The notes below the pieces were generated by a model, which saw nothing but the letters and a program-made list of their open reading frames with translations, was not told where the DNA came from and ran no database searches. Made by a program: the position numbers and the translations under genes. Below, in pieces: positions 55,391 to 64,000 of a stretch of 64,000 nt of DNA. Every line of letters begins with the position of its first letter. The stretch's first letter is position 1. The stretch spans positions 195,610,601 through 195,674,600 of the forward strand of contig CM047805.1 in the NCBI GenBank assembly GCA_026214975.1, written 5' to 3'. Source of the stretch: Gentiana macrophylla. Taxonomy: Eukaryota > Streptophyta > Magnoliopsida > Gentianales > Gentianaceae.

Positions 55391-55779
55391 ACCACACTGA
55401 TTGTATTGGTGCACTACACTATCTGTGCAATACAATAGAATTGACAATGTGAAAATCGGTTCTAAACCAAAAAACAACCCGACTCCCTACAGGTGCATTA
55501 TGAGAATCGACCTTGAGAAAGTCGGTTTTGGGCACAAAGTCGATTCTATGAAAACGGTAAGGTGCAACGGTAGACCATGTATGGTGCAGATAATAGTCCC
55601 CTTTCTCATTTCACTCATAATCAACATCATTTTCATATTGCATTTTATGCTCGGATTCATCACATCTGCAAAATATCAAAGCCACAGTAGTAATCTAGTC
55701 CAAAAAGGCAATTTATCATACGAATATCACAAAATAGGCATTAAAACAGGCCAAAACGATCCAAGAATAACCACATATG
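55391..55779. other. Spacer with AAGTCGGTT-like motifs
   Basis: Between 55455 and 55560 the motifs ATCGGTT, GTCGGTT and AAGTCGATT recur, and 55400-55436 forms an imperfect hairpin (ATTGTATT with AATACAAT). These look like pieces of a small DNA transposon. No gene is seen, although an open frame crosses the region. Confidence 0.3.
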
Positions 55780-56643
55780 GTGGACTTATCATGAAGAAGA
55801 GGAAGAGAATGATGAAGTGTTTCATCTTACAGACGATGAAGAAGAAGAGATATAAGATGATCATCAAAGTGATGATCAAGAAGAAAATGTTGATTCTGAT
55901 GATAATCTGACACTCCAGGCAGTCATTCAATGGAGTAAAGCTCATGGAGAAAAGCAGCTGAGTGGACCCACTGAGAGAGTACAACCAGCAGACTTAATAG
56001 AGACCCCCAGCACTGAGTAAGGGGTAGTGTCAGCAAACCAATCATCTGGTGCTACTGAAGAAGCTGATATAGCACTAGACAGCCCCACCAATCTCTATCC
56101 AACATGGAGATTGAGGATGAAAGTGAAGAAGTTCCAACTGATGCAACTGCACCTGCAAGCAGTGAATTCCATATGGATATTGGACCCTTAATTGTTGATC
56201 TGAATAAGAAAGGTCCAAGTCTGGAGAATCTAAAAACAACAATGAGGGATACACGCACCTCAATGGGTCAGAAAATTGAAGCTCTACTCAATCACATTGA
56301 GTTACAAGATGCTCTCATTGAAAAATAGGGAGACTTGATCAGTCAATGGAACTCCCTGGTCACTCAGCATGTCCATGCGAAAATGGAATATCTTGCAAGA
56401 GCAGTTGATGACAAGCTTAACACCATGGTTGACACTCTGAACACTCACAGTCTACAAATTCAGAGTATTAAAAGCACCTTAGATGATGCAATGCAGCAAC
56501 TTGACACAATCATAATTGTGTCTGAGGCCACCAACAAGATTCTTGAAGAAAGGAATGATGCTACCAAAAAGGAGGAATGTATTGATAAACCTAAAAGCTC
56601 TAAAGGTAAGGGCACTGGAAGCACAAGTAAAGGCGTGGATGAT
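55780..56643 (+). pseudogene. S2 extra gene, C-terminal part
   Basis: The tail of a post-pol gene like those of S1 and S3. It begins in acidic sequence (HEEEEENDEVFHLTDDEEEE), has TAA at 55856 and 56018, and shifts frame near 56100 to a segment starting MEIEDESEEVPTDA. It continues through a TAG at 56326 into a helical, probably coiled-coil stretch (NTMVDTLNTHSLQIQSIKST) and ends KGTGSTSKGVDD at 56643. Each stop fits a Gln codon changed by C to T. A polypurine tract and LTR follow within 100 bp, fixing its position as the 3' gene of a Sirevirus-like element. The N-terminal half is missing. Confidence 0.6.
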
Positions 56644-56720
56644 TAAAATTGTTGAGTTTTATTCTTTTTATCATATGAAAATGTTCACTTATGTTCAGGC
56701 ATATGAGGGTTTTGGGATCA

Positions 56721-56738
56721 TAAAAAAGAGGGAAAATT
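56721..56738 (+). promoter_or_regulatory. S2 polypurine tract
   Basis: TAAAAAAGAGGGAAAATT before the LTR; more A-rich than that of S1. Confidence 0.65.
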
Positions 56739-58137
56739 TTATGAACATTTTATTTGTTTTGATGATGACTATACTAGGTGTTATAGGAAGCATGAAATAA
56801 GTTACAAATATATGTATAAGGAATTACTTAGAAGTCTGACATGTTGTATAAGTTCAGTCAGATAATCACTGTAGTAGACTGGTAGGACGGCTCAGTAAAA
56901 CTTTGGATCAGCTTAGTGAAGGCAGCTACGTACCAGCTCAGTGAAGTGAAGACTTAAAGACTGACATACAACCAGGGAAGTCTGTGACCTTGGGTAAGTC
57001 TAAGACTTTTACAAGTGATGGAATCTATCCTTTTGAATATGGTGTACACTGATCTCACCCAAATCAAGGATTAGTGAAGTACAAATATACATTGACAAAC
57101 AGGAATCAATGAAGAAGGGAAAACAGCAAACCGGCTAAGAGAAAGTTCTACCCGCTGACTATCAAGAATAATGGTGAAGAGTATCTCAACAGAAAGTAAT
57201 GACCTATAAGCAAATTCATTGCACCGGTCAAGCAAACCAAGTTAAGAGATAGGCAAGTGATGTATGCTATCTGCATTTGATTCTGAACGTTAAATATAAG
57301 GAAATCAAGCAATTAATGCAGAATCAATCAACGACGGATTTTATGAAGAACATTTGAATAAAATCCGGATTACTAAAATTAAAGAGAATAAAATCAAGGA
57401 AGAATCAAGGATTATTCTCAGCATTAAATAGCCAATGGATGAATTTTCAATTCAAGGATGATCAAGGCTATATATAGAAGGTATTGACAGACAAGAAAAA
57501 AATATACGAAAACACAAAGGAAAAAGTGCTGAAACTCTGTCGATTTCCCAAGCCTTCATTTTGAACTAAAAAGAAAAATCTAGCAGTTCAAACTCAGGGA
57601 ACAGAGCATCAAAACAAATCAAATGCTGAGTCTGATCATCTCTCTATGAATTCAATTCACACCCAACTGAAGCAATTGAATCAGGTCGTCTGAAAAGGAA
57701 TTCCAACCTCTGTGATAGCTGCTGAAGGATTTGTTTTCAAGGAGCAGTGTTGAAGACTGAGTCACTGAAGCTTTTGTAGCCAGTGAGTGATAGTCTTGAG
57801 ATTGTGAAGCTTTTGTAGCCAAGGACAATCATACTATTGCATTGGTGAAAGACAATACCGAATTCCTCCAATCATCACATGAGAAGAGTGGATTAAGGGA
57901 TTACACCACCCTGAACCACTATAAACTTTTGTGTTCATTTACTTACTGCACTTTACTTTACAGCATTTCTTTAATGCATTTTATATTTACTCTGTGTGTG
58001 TTTAATCTACTTTGAAACAAGTTTTAAGAAGGGACTTATCCGCTGCCCAAAAGCTTTTGAAACAAGAAAGGTTTTTGAAACTCCAATATAGTCATTCACC
58101 CCCCTGACTATATTCTCACCCTTCTTGGGGACCAACA
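56739..58137 (+). repeat. S2 3' LTR
   Basis: About 1.4 kb, starting near TTATGAACATTTTATTTG (the TG start has decayed) and ending CTTGGGGACCAACA, the typical end of this lineage. TATATATAG lies at 57469-57477. It contains CTCAGT/CAGTGA motifs at 56885-56950. The right end abuts the leader of G4, which S2 seems to have interrupted. Confidence 0.8.
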
Positions 58138-59585
58138 AAAACAGACTCGAAAATTACAGAAACTAAATATACAAACGTTCAATCTCGAACAAAAATTATT
58201 CTTGACACGAGTCCCCGGCAACTACGCCAGAAAATCTTGATCACGTGCAAAGCACTTACAAGAAATAAGACTAGGTCTATCGTAGCAGAGTACATGTGAG
58301 TCAAGGTCAAATCCCACAGAGACTAGTAAGAAGACAAATTAATCAAGATTGAGTTGTCACAATAACGGTCTACGACCAAATATAATATAGGAAGAATAAA
58401 AGCGGTGCCAATAAACAAAACAAGATTATGCAAGTTCAACCAGAGCACATAAGAGTTTCTAATGTATTAGTCTAATTATGAGATATTAGTTATCCCTCCA
58501 TGTCATGCATTAGTCATCCCTGTTGGTAAATTATAATTCATTGTCAGCTACGGGTGCAATCTCCTAACCCTATCTACTTCCACAGTAAAGACATCAGACA
58601 ATCTATGTGCAACTAACCTCCATCGTTGTTGTATTAGTTCACATGCATTAAGTTTTAGAGGCCGGCTCAAGACCGAGAACCTCCCTAGACAGCTATCGAC
58701 TATGACTAGCACGTTCCTAAGGATCCATTAAGACAATGTCCAAACTAACACTTCACTAACAGTCCTTCATGTTAATTTATGATGACATGCAAATAGTTGA
58801 TCAGGCTACTAACATGTAAATGAAATATGCCAATCAACGTAGATGGCGCCGATTATCATGAACTAGAATTTACTAGGTATTCAGATCTAGCAATGTAGAC
58901 TGTCATAGATCTGAAGAGTCGTTGGTGAAGAGATCATGAAATAGGGATTGTGTTCTTCAGATCTTTACATACATGGGGTAACATAAACTAACTACTACAT
59001 AATTAAACTAAATAAACAATTAAAACAGACTAGTCAAACAGAACAATGATAGATGTACATATTGGAAAAGACTGAAAATCATACCCTCAAAGATGAGTGT
59101 AGATCTCCCTCGACACTCTTCTGAGGATGCGAATCTGTCGACTCCATGACTAGAACTCATAAAATAAATAAATAAAGAACAAAAAACTTTTATTGCATAG
59201 AACTTGTCTTGAAAATTGTACATTAATTTGACATATTGAATTCTGAGGGCGAGGCCTCTTATTTATAGCTAAGTAAACCGACTTAGAAAGACCTAGAACA
59301 ACCCTTCGTCCAAGAAAATGCGTTGCGGAAGATTCTGGTAGCTCGATTAATAAGCGGTAACACCCAATTAATCGGGGGAATTTTTCTTTTTTTCTTCTAC
59401 CGACTTAACTTGAAAGGTTCTGGAATACCCTTGGCCCAATCATTTTGTTCAGTCCGCTCCAGAATCATCCACAATGCTTAGCCAATTATTTCGTATCCTG
59501 AAAATAATCAAATAACGCACGAAATAATATCGAATAAGGGAAAATAAACGTGAAGGGCAAAATACTTGACTACGAACCCGACACA
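58138..59585 (-). mobile_element. G4: gypsy LTR with primer-binding site, truncated
   Basis: Read on the minus strand, an LTR of 1348 bp (58238-59585) starts TGTGTCGGG and ends CACGTGATCA. It has a TATA box (CTATAAATAAG, about 59259-59269), and a tRNA-Asp-type primer site TGGCGTAGTTGCCGGGGA at 58212-58229. Only about 75 bp of leader remains before the S2 LTR. No gag-pol is present. Its right end abuts the S3 LTR, so G4 probably inserted there. Confidence 0.75.
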
Positions 59586-60434
59586 TGACATTCAAGTCAA
59601 ATGGTTTATAATTATAGGTTGAAATAAATATTTTTATCTCATAACAGATAGAATGTTGATGTCATAAAATATACTATATTAAGCGTCTTCAACATGTCAG
59701 TCCATCATCCAATGAAAATGCTTGCTTTTCAACGTTCCTATTTTTCTTGTTCTTGGATGATTTATGTATTAAAATTAGTGTTATGAGATGTGTCTGTTTT
59801 AATCTTGGTAAAACCGAGTAGATCAGTTTTCATTTTCCAACTGATATAGAGCTTTAAATCAGTTTTCTACTATTCTTCCAAAACTGAATACTCTAATCTT
59901 CATCTGATCTTTATTGACTTGACCAGAGTAAACCATATAAATCCCTTTAATCTAAGATATCATTGTCCTTATGTATCTTAGGTCTTTATACAAGATCTTT
60001 AAAGTCAGTTCAGGACATCACAGACTTAGATGAATTCTAACTTTACAGTCTCGGCTTTTGGTCTTCATAAACTGAGTTTGAACCCTCTGTTTTTCTTCCT
60101 TGTATAATTGAATTTGTGTTCCTCAACCTTCAGCTTCTAGATAAGTCAACTGGGTTTGATCCCTCAGCGAACTTACTTTCTTCAAACTTTAGTTTGATGT
60201 GTAAACTCAGTAGTCTCCTAAAGTCAGTTTCTCAGTTTTGATCCTATCCTATTACGATTGCTTTGTCCGATTTAACTTATACAATGATCGGACTCTAATA
60301 AAACCTATAAATTCGATTTGTAGACATCTTTTGCTTTGCACTATAATAGCTAGTTTTGGCACTTCATCAATGGGATCTAAGAATGATTAAACAAGTGATG
60401 AATCATCATGAAAACATAAATTTTATTTCCAACA
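59586..60434 (-). repeat. S3 3' LTR, incomplete
   Basis: On the minus strand it starts TGTTGGAAATAAAATTTATG at 60434 and aligns with the S1 LTR as far as about 59695. Beyond that (59586-59694) it diverges, and the expected CCAACA end is absent, so its 3' part has been lost or replaced next to G4. ACTGAG-type modules are at about 60060-60175. Confidence 0.8.
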
Positions 60435-60565
60435 ATTTGATGATGCCAATAACCTCCTTACAAGCAATGCAAAAGATAACAAACACACAAAAGCGAAAGC
60501 GATACTTTATTGATTGATCATTAAATGAGTTACAAAGTATTAAAATACAACAAGATTTTGAGAAA
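60435..60565 (-). other. S3 3' end with the polypurine core deleted
   Basis: S1 has TATCATCAAAAAGGGGGAAA before its LTR; the S3 equivalent reads GGCATCATCAAAT, lacking about 10 purine-rich bases. The upstream AAGGAGG phrase is shared. Without a polypurine tract this copy should not prime plus-strand DNA normally. Confidence 0.65.
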
Positions 60566-63500
60566 CTAAGTCTTCTTCTTAGTTTCTTTTCTTTTGTCAA
60601 ACTCTTTAGCAGCTTCTCTTATAGCAATGTAAACGGGACTGAATTCAAAATTGCTGATGTTGGCCTATATTTGCCAAGAGGAACTTCTTGTTAAACAAGA
60701 TAGTAAATCTCAGCATGCTCTTCTTTAATGCTTCATCAGTTGTAGATTTCTAAAGTATCTCCCTAACATTCTCTAAGTCAACATTGCCAGCATCCTCTTC
60801 AGCTTCTTCCAGTGTTCCATCTTCTTCCCAATTGTTAAGCTTTCTCCAATAATAAACAAGAACATTCTTCATGGTAAGAAAATTTTCTAAGGCTTGTTCT
60901 CTGGTCTCATTTTCTTTGATTGATAGATTGTTGAACATGTTGTACAATTTTCGATCCAATGCTAATCTTTTCTTGGTCGGTTCAGAGAGTTTGACTATCG
61001 GTTTCATTTCTTCATCATCAAAGTCAGCTCTAGATTTCTTTAGTTCATTGAGCTTTTCATCTATTGCTCATAGTACTCCAGTTATACTTTCAACATTTTT
61101 AATACATCCAAACTTCCCCTCTTACTGGCATCATCCTTCTAAATCAAACTCTGAATAAAGGATTGAGGTGCTATTGATTTGATTCCAAAATGATTTGTTC
61201 TACCACTGAGTCTTTCATAGTGTTCTCAACTCGAAGTAGTTTGTTGTGAATATCATTGATAGTATCTTCTAGTCTTCCTTGAGTTTCAGTTTTCCTCTCT
61301 TCAGACTCAATAGTGGTTTTCCAGATTTTAGTTAGAGTCTCATGACAGTTATTCATGACATCTTCCATGTTCTTCATCATTGACTTTCTTTATACCATAT
61401 TTTCTTCATTGAGTTCATGACCTTTGCAAGAATATCCATATCCTCTTTCTGAATCTTGACAAGTTCTTTGTAGTTATACTTGATAAACTCAACCTGTGTA
61501 GGCACATCTCTGTTATCAACTGGTTTGCCTTCAGTTTTGAATTTTTCAGCATCTTCAGTTTTAGAAAGGTTCTCAGTTTGTAGTTCTGTATTATTTTAAA
61601 CAATGTCAGTGTCTGGAACTCCTTCAGTTTCAAGCTTCTTTGTCAGTTCTCCTTTGAGTGGAGTAGAGACAATCTTCTTGATTGCTCTTTATATTCATCG
61701 ATCTTCTGCGCAAGGCCTCGATTGCTTCCTTACGCCTTCTAAGGTTGAATCTGCTCAAAACTTTGACTGGTGATAGTTTTACATTGAACTCATCATCGTT
61801 TCTTCTTTCTTAATATCTCCGCTTGATCACTACATCTTTTGCTATTTCCGAACTTCTATCAAGTAGGTGTTTCATACTCTTTTGTTACGATTCTTCTTCC
61901 TTTCCTAATTTAGTCTGAGTTTCTAAATCTGATGTAGTTGAGTCATCAGTTTCTTCTAAACTATCTTCACTAGCTGATCCATCAGCTTCAGTAAATTTCC
62001 TGTCTGTAAATCCATGGTTCTTCAGCTTCCATGAATTATTTCTTTCTTCTTGGTCTTTGATTGATCTAAATTTCCCGTAATGATAGGCATCCAGCCTTCT
62101 ACAATCAGCATCAATCATTTTACCAATATCTGGTGTACGAAGAACTTTTGTTAGAGAACTAGGATTCTTTTGAATTGTAGTGACTTCAGTTTCTCTTGTT
62201 GCTTCGATCTCAGGTACGAAAGAGGCTTCAGTTGTAGTGGCAACTGGGTCAACAACTTTCTCAGTTTCAGTTTTGCTAGTTCCACCCTCAGCAACAACTA
62301 AAGTGTCAGCTTTATCTATTTCAACTTCTTGATTCATTACCGGTTCAACAACATGTCCTTCTTCAGTTTTCTGAGTAGCTCCTTTTTCTGCAATCCCTTT
62401 TCCTTTATTTACTTCTTCAACAAGATCATCTGGTGTTATGACTTGTTGTTGAACATATTTCTCTGCTTTATCTCTGTTTTGGTGAGATGCCTCAATTTCC
62501 TTGATTGAGTCCTCATAAGCTATTCGGATGCGATTTACGTGGTGTAGACTTGGCTTTAGATAAAAGATTTAGCATTCCAACAATATCTAGAGTGCTGTCC
62601 TCATCTTCACTCTCAGTTGCTTCTTCATCAGTTCCAGTTTCAGAGTCGGGTTCCCACGAATGTCGACTTCAGGTTCTTGGAACATCTTCTTGTGGTTTTT
62701 CAACTAGATCCCTTGTGATTGCAACTTCTTGCGGTTTGGTGAGGGTTTCTTCATCAGTTTTTGCCTTCTTGATTGATCGACTTTCATTGTCTGATGGCAA
62801 GGATTTTGTTGGTGAAACTTCTTTCACTTCTTAATTGATTCTGAGGTTCTAGTTTCAGCAATTTCCTCCAGTTTTCTTCTTTCCTCTTTCAGCTTCTCTA
62901 CTTCCTTCATTGCTTCTTCACCTGTAGAAATCTTCTTGGAATATTTTCTTTTCTTTTTGGGTTCAGCTTCTGATCTGTCAGCTTTTCTTTTGCCTGACCT
63001 TTTCTTTTCAGCTTTGGCAGCAATTTTTCCATCCACTATTGCAGTTGACTCTCTTTTGGCCACCTCAAAGTGATTGAGAATTCTTTGAACTTGTATGGAA
63101 AGAGTCTTTTTTTGATAGAAACTACCTTTCTTCACATCAGTTTTCTTCTTGGGCTTCTCTGATTCGAGTTGTCCTGCCAATTAATCCAGAAAGTATCTCT
63201 GCCAATTGAAATTTTCTTCAAACCAATTCACATAAAGTAGATCTAACTTTGTTCCTGATATGTTGAAGAAATTCTTTACATTCCTAATGACACATTTGGA
63301 TAACATCAGAGTTAAATAGAAAAACTCTGGTCCCAGTAATCCAAGCTTTCCTGTCAAGGATACTTCTGTGACTAAATCGCTTGCAATTACTTTCCACAGC
63401 TTTTCTCTTTTTAATTTTTACAACATGATAACAAACAAGTAGGAAGATTTCTCGATGCCGAAGATATCTGCCAAGATGTTTTCAGTGATTTTTATTTCTT

Positions 63501-63741
63501 TTTGATTCATAGTAGTGGTGTAGGTATAAACATCTTCTTCAATTGTAGGTGATCCATTTGCATAGAAATATCCTATGATCTCCAAGAATACATTGTCCAG
63601 AGCAATGTTGAACACTTCTTCAAGACCTTTGATTTTTCTAATCTTTTCTGCAATTTGCTTGACCAGGTCTGAATCTCTGAACTTTTGAATGTAGTGATCA
63701 ATTGAGATGAAAAACCCAGATTCTACTCTTGTTTCAGACAT
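60566..63741 (-). pseudogene. S3 extra gene after pol (Sirevirus env-like position)
   Basis: Homologue of the S1 extra gene, 3.2 kb, minus strand. The ATG at 63741 starts MSETRVESGFF. The N-terminal domain has MNQKEIKITENILADIFGIE, matching GNKVIINKEIIRQLF of S1 in spacing. The frame runs to 62824 through two TAA codons (63418 and 63181), both explained by CAA changed to TAA. At 62932-63006 it has two basic clusters (KKRSGKRK and PKKKRKY), a likely bipartite nuclear localisation signal. Later parts are acidic and Ser/Thr/Glu-rich (61885-62337), then helical (NDIHNKLLRVENTM, about 61230-61270). It ends in another basic tail near KRKETKKKT at 60566. Frame changes near 62820, 61650 and 60620. 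The nuclear signal and lack of membrane segments argue against a simple envelope protein. Confidence 0.65.
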
Positions 63742-64000
63742 AATTTCTAATGAAAAGTTACTTGAAAATTTTGAGAGATGATAAAGTTTTATGAAAGAGT
63801 GAAAAAATGGTTATCATAAAGATTTTTGATAAGAGGTGGAAAAAGGTATTTGTAGATCGTGAGCAGTTGAGCAGTTGGCTGAATTTGAATGGGTTAAACG
63901 ACTTGTCATAAATCATGTCGTTGTTTTGAGATACGGAAAATATGGTAAGTAGTGGGGATCATCAGTTAAGATCAATGTAGGTTACACCTTTTCTGACACC
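63742..64000 (-). other. S3 region upstream of the extra gene
   Basis: On the minus strand TACAAATA (63847-63854) lies about 110 bp before the ATG at 63741, with AACTGCTCA just upstream, as in S1. The pol gene of S3 would begin beyond the window edge. No other feature is seen. Confidence 0.5.

Overview
This window looks like pericentromeric or otherwise transposon-saturated chromosome from a flowering plant, most likely a eudicot. The evidence is a spliced plant mobile domain (PMD) gene, fragments of a GT37 (xyloglucan-type) fucosyltransferase, Ty1/copia elements primed by initiator-methionine tRNA, and Ty3/gypsy elements primed by tRNA-Asp with Athila-like gag-pol. I see no intact cellular gene and no rRNA or tRNA gene. 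Almost every reading frame of any length is a decayed piece of a retrotransposon. One run of 100 Ns (4548-4647) marks a scaffold join. Element labels (C1, G1, S1 and so on) are mine.

Layout. 1-4547: a minus-strand PMD pseudogene (five exons, 881-3384) flanked by two arrays of 21-bp quasi-palindromes (317-638 and 3813-4140), possibly one DNA transposon. 4648-21613: C1, the 3' part of a copia-type element with no recognisable pol; its 3' LTR is split by G1 (8220-19988), a full-length Athila-like gypsy element with broken gag-pol and target-site duplication GTATA. 21614-22347: D, the 5' end of a minus-strand copia element. 22353-26830: S1, the 3' end of a Sirevirus-like copia element with a large extra gene after pol. 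26831-30723: K1 and K2, two broken copia elements head to tail. 30724-31773: fucosyltransferase fragments in inverted orientation. 32199-32460: a Stowaway-like MITE. 33166-38169: G2, a short gypsy derivative without gag-pol, minus strand, target-site duplication ATTAT. 39335-39490: a SINE-like sequence. 39503-53933: G3, a second coding-less gypsy derivative, split by C2 (41196-50127), a complete coding-less copia-type element with duplication ATTCC. 53940-54017: an AT microsatellite. 55780-58137: S2, another Sirevirus-like 3' end. 58138-59585: G4, a gypsy LTR. 59586-64000: S3, a minus-strand relative of S1 that runs off the window.

How the parts relate. G1, G2 and G3 share a tRNA-Asp primer site, a U3 array of GACGGGCGTC-type palindromes upstream of the TATA box, a second polypurine-like tract 0.7-1.0 kb before the true one, and a stem-loop just before the true polypurine tract. 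G2 keeps G1-like LTRs, leader and 3' untranslated region but has lost gag-pol, so it looks like a parasite of a G1-type helper. C1 and C2 share a long non-coding interior and a TATA box set in an inverted repeat. S1 and S3 share a post-pol gene and a TATA-like box just upstream of it.

Caution on sequence quality. In G1, C2 and parts of G3, CAG and CTG triplets present in sister copies often read as CG, CCG, CGG or CTCG here, which looks like a consensus error at methylated CHG sites. Some frameshifts in G1 may therefore be artefacts. Separately, nearly all in-frame stops in S1, S2 and S3 can be explained by C-to-T changes at Gln or Arg codons, as expected of old methylated copies.
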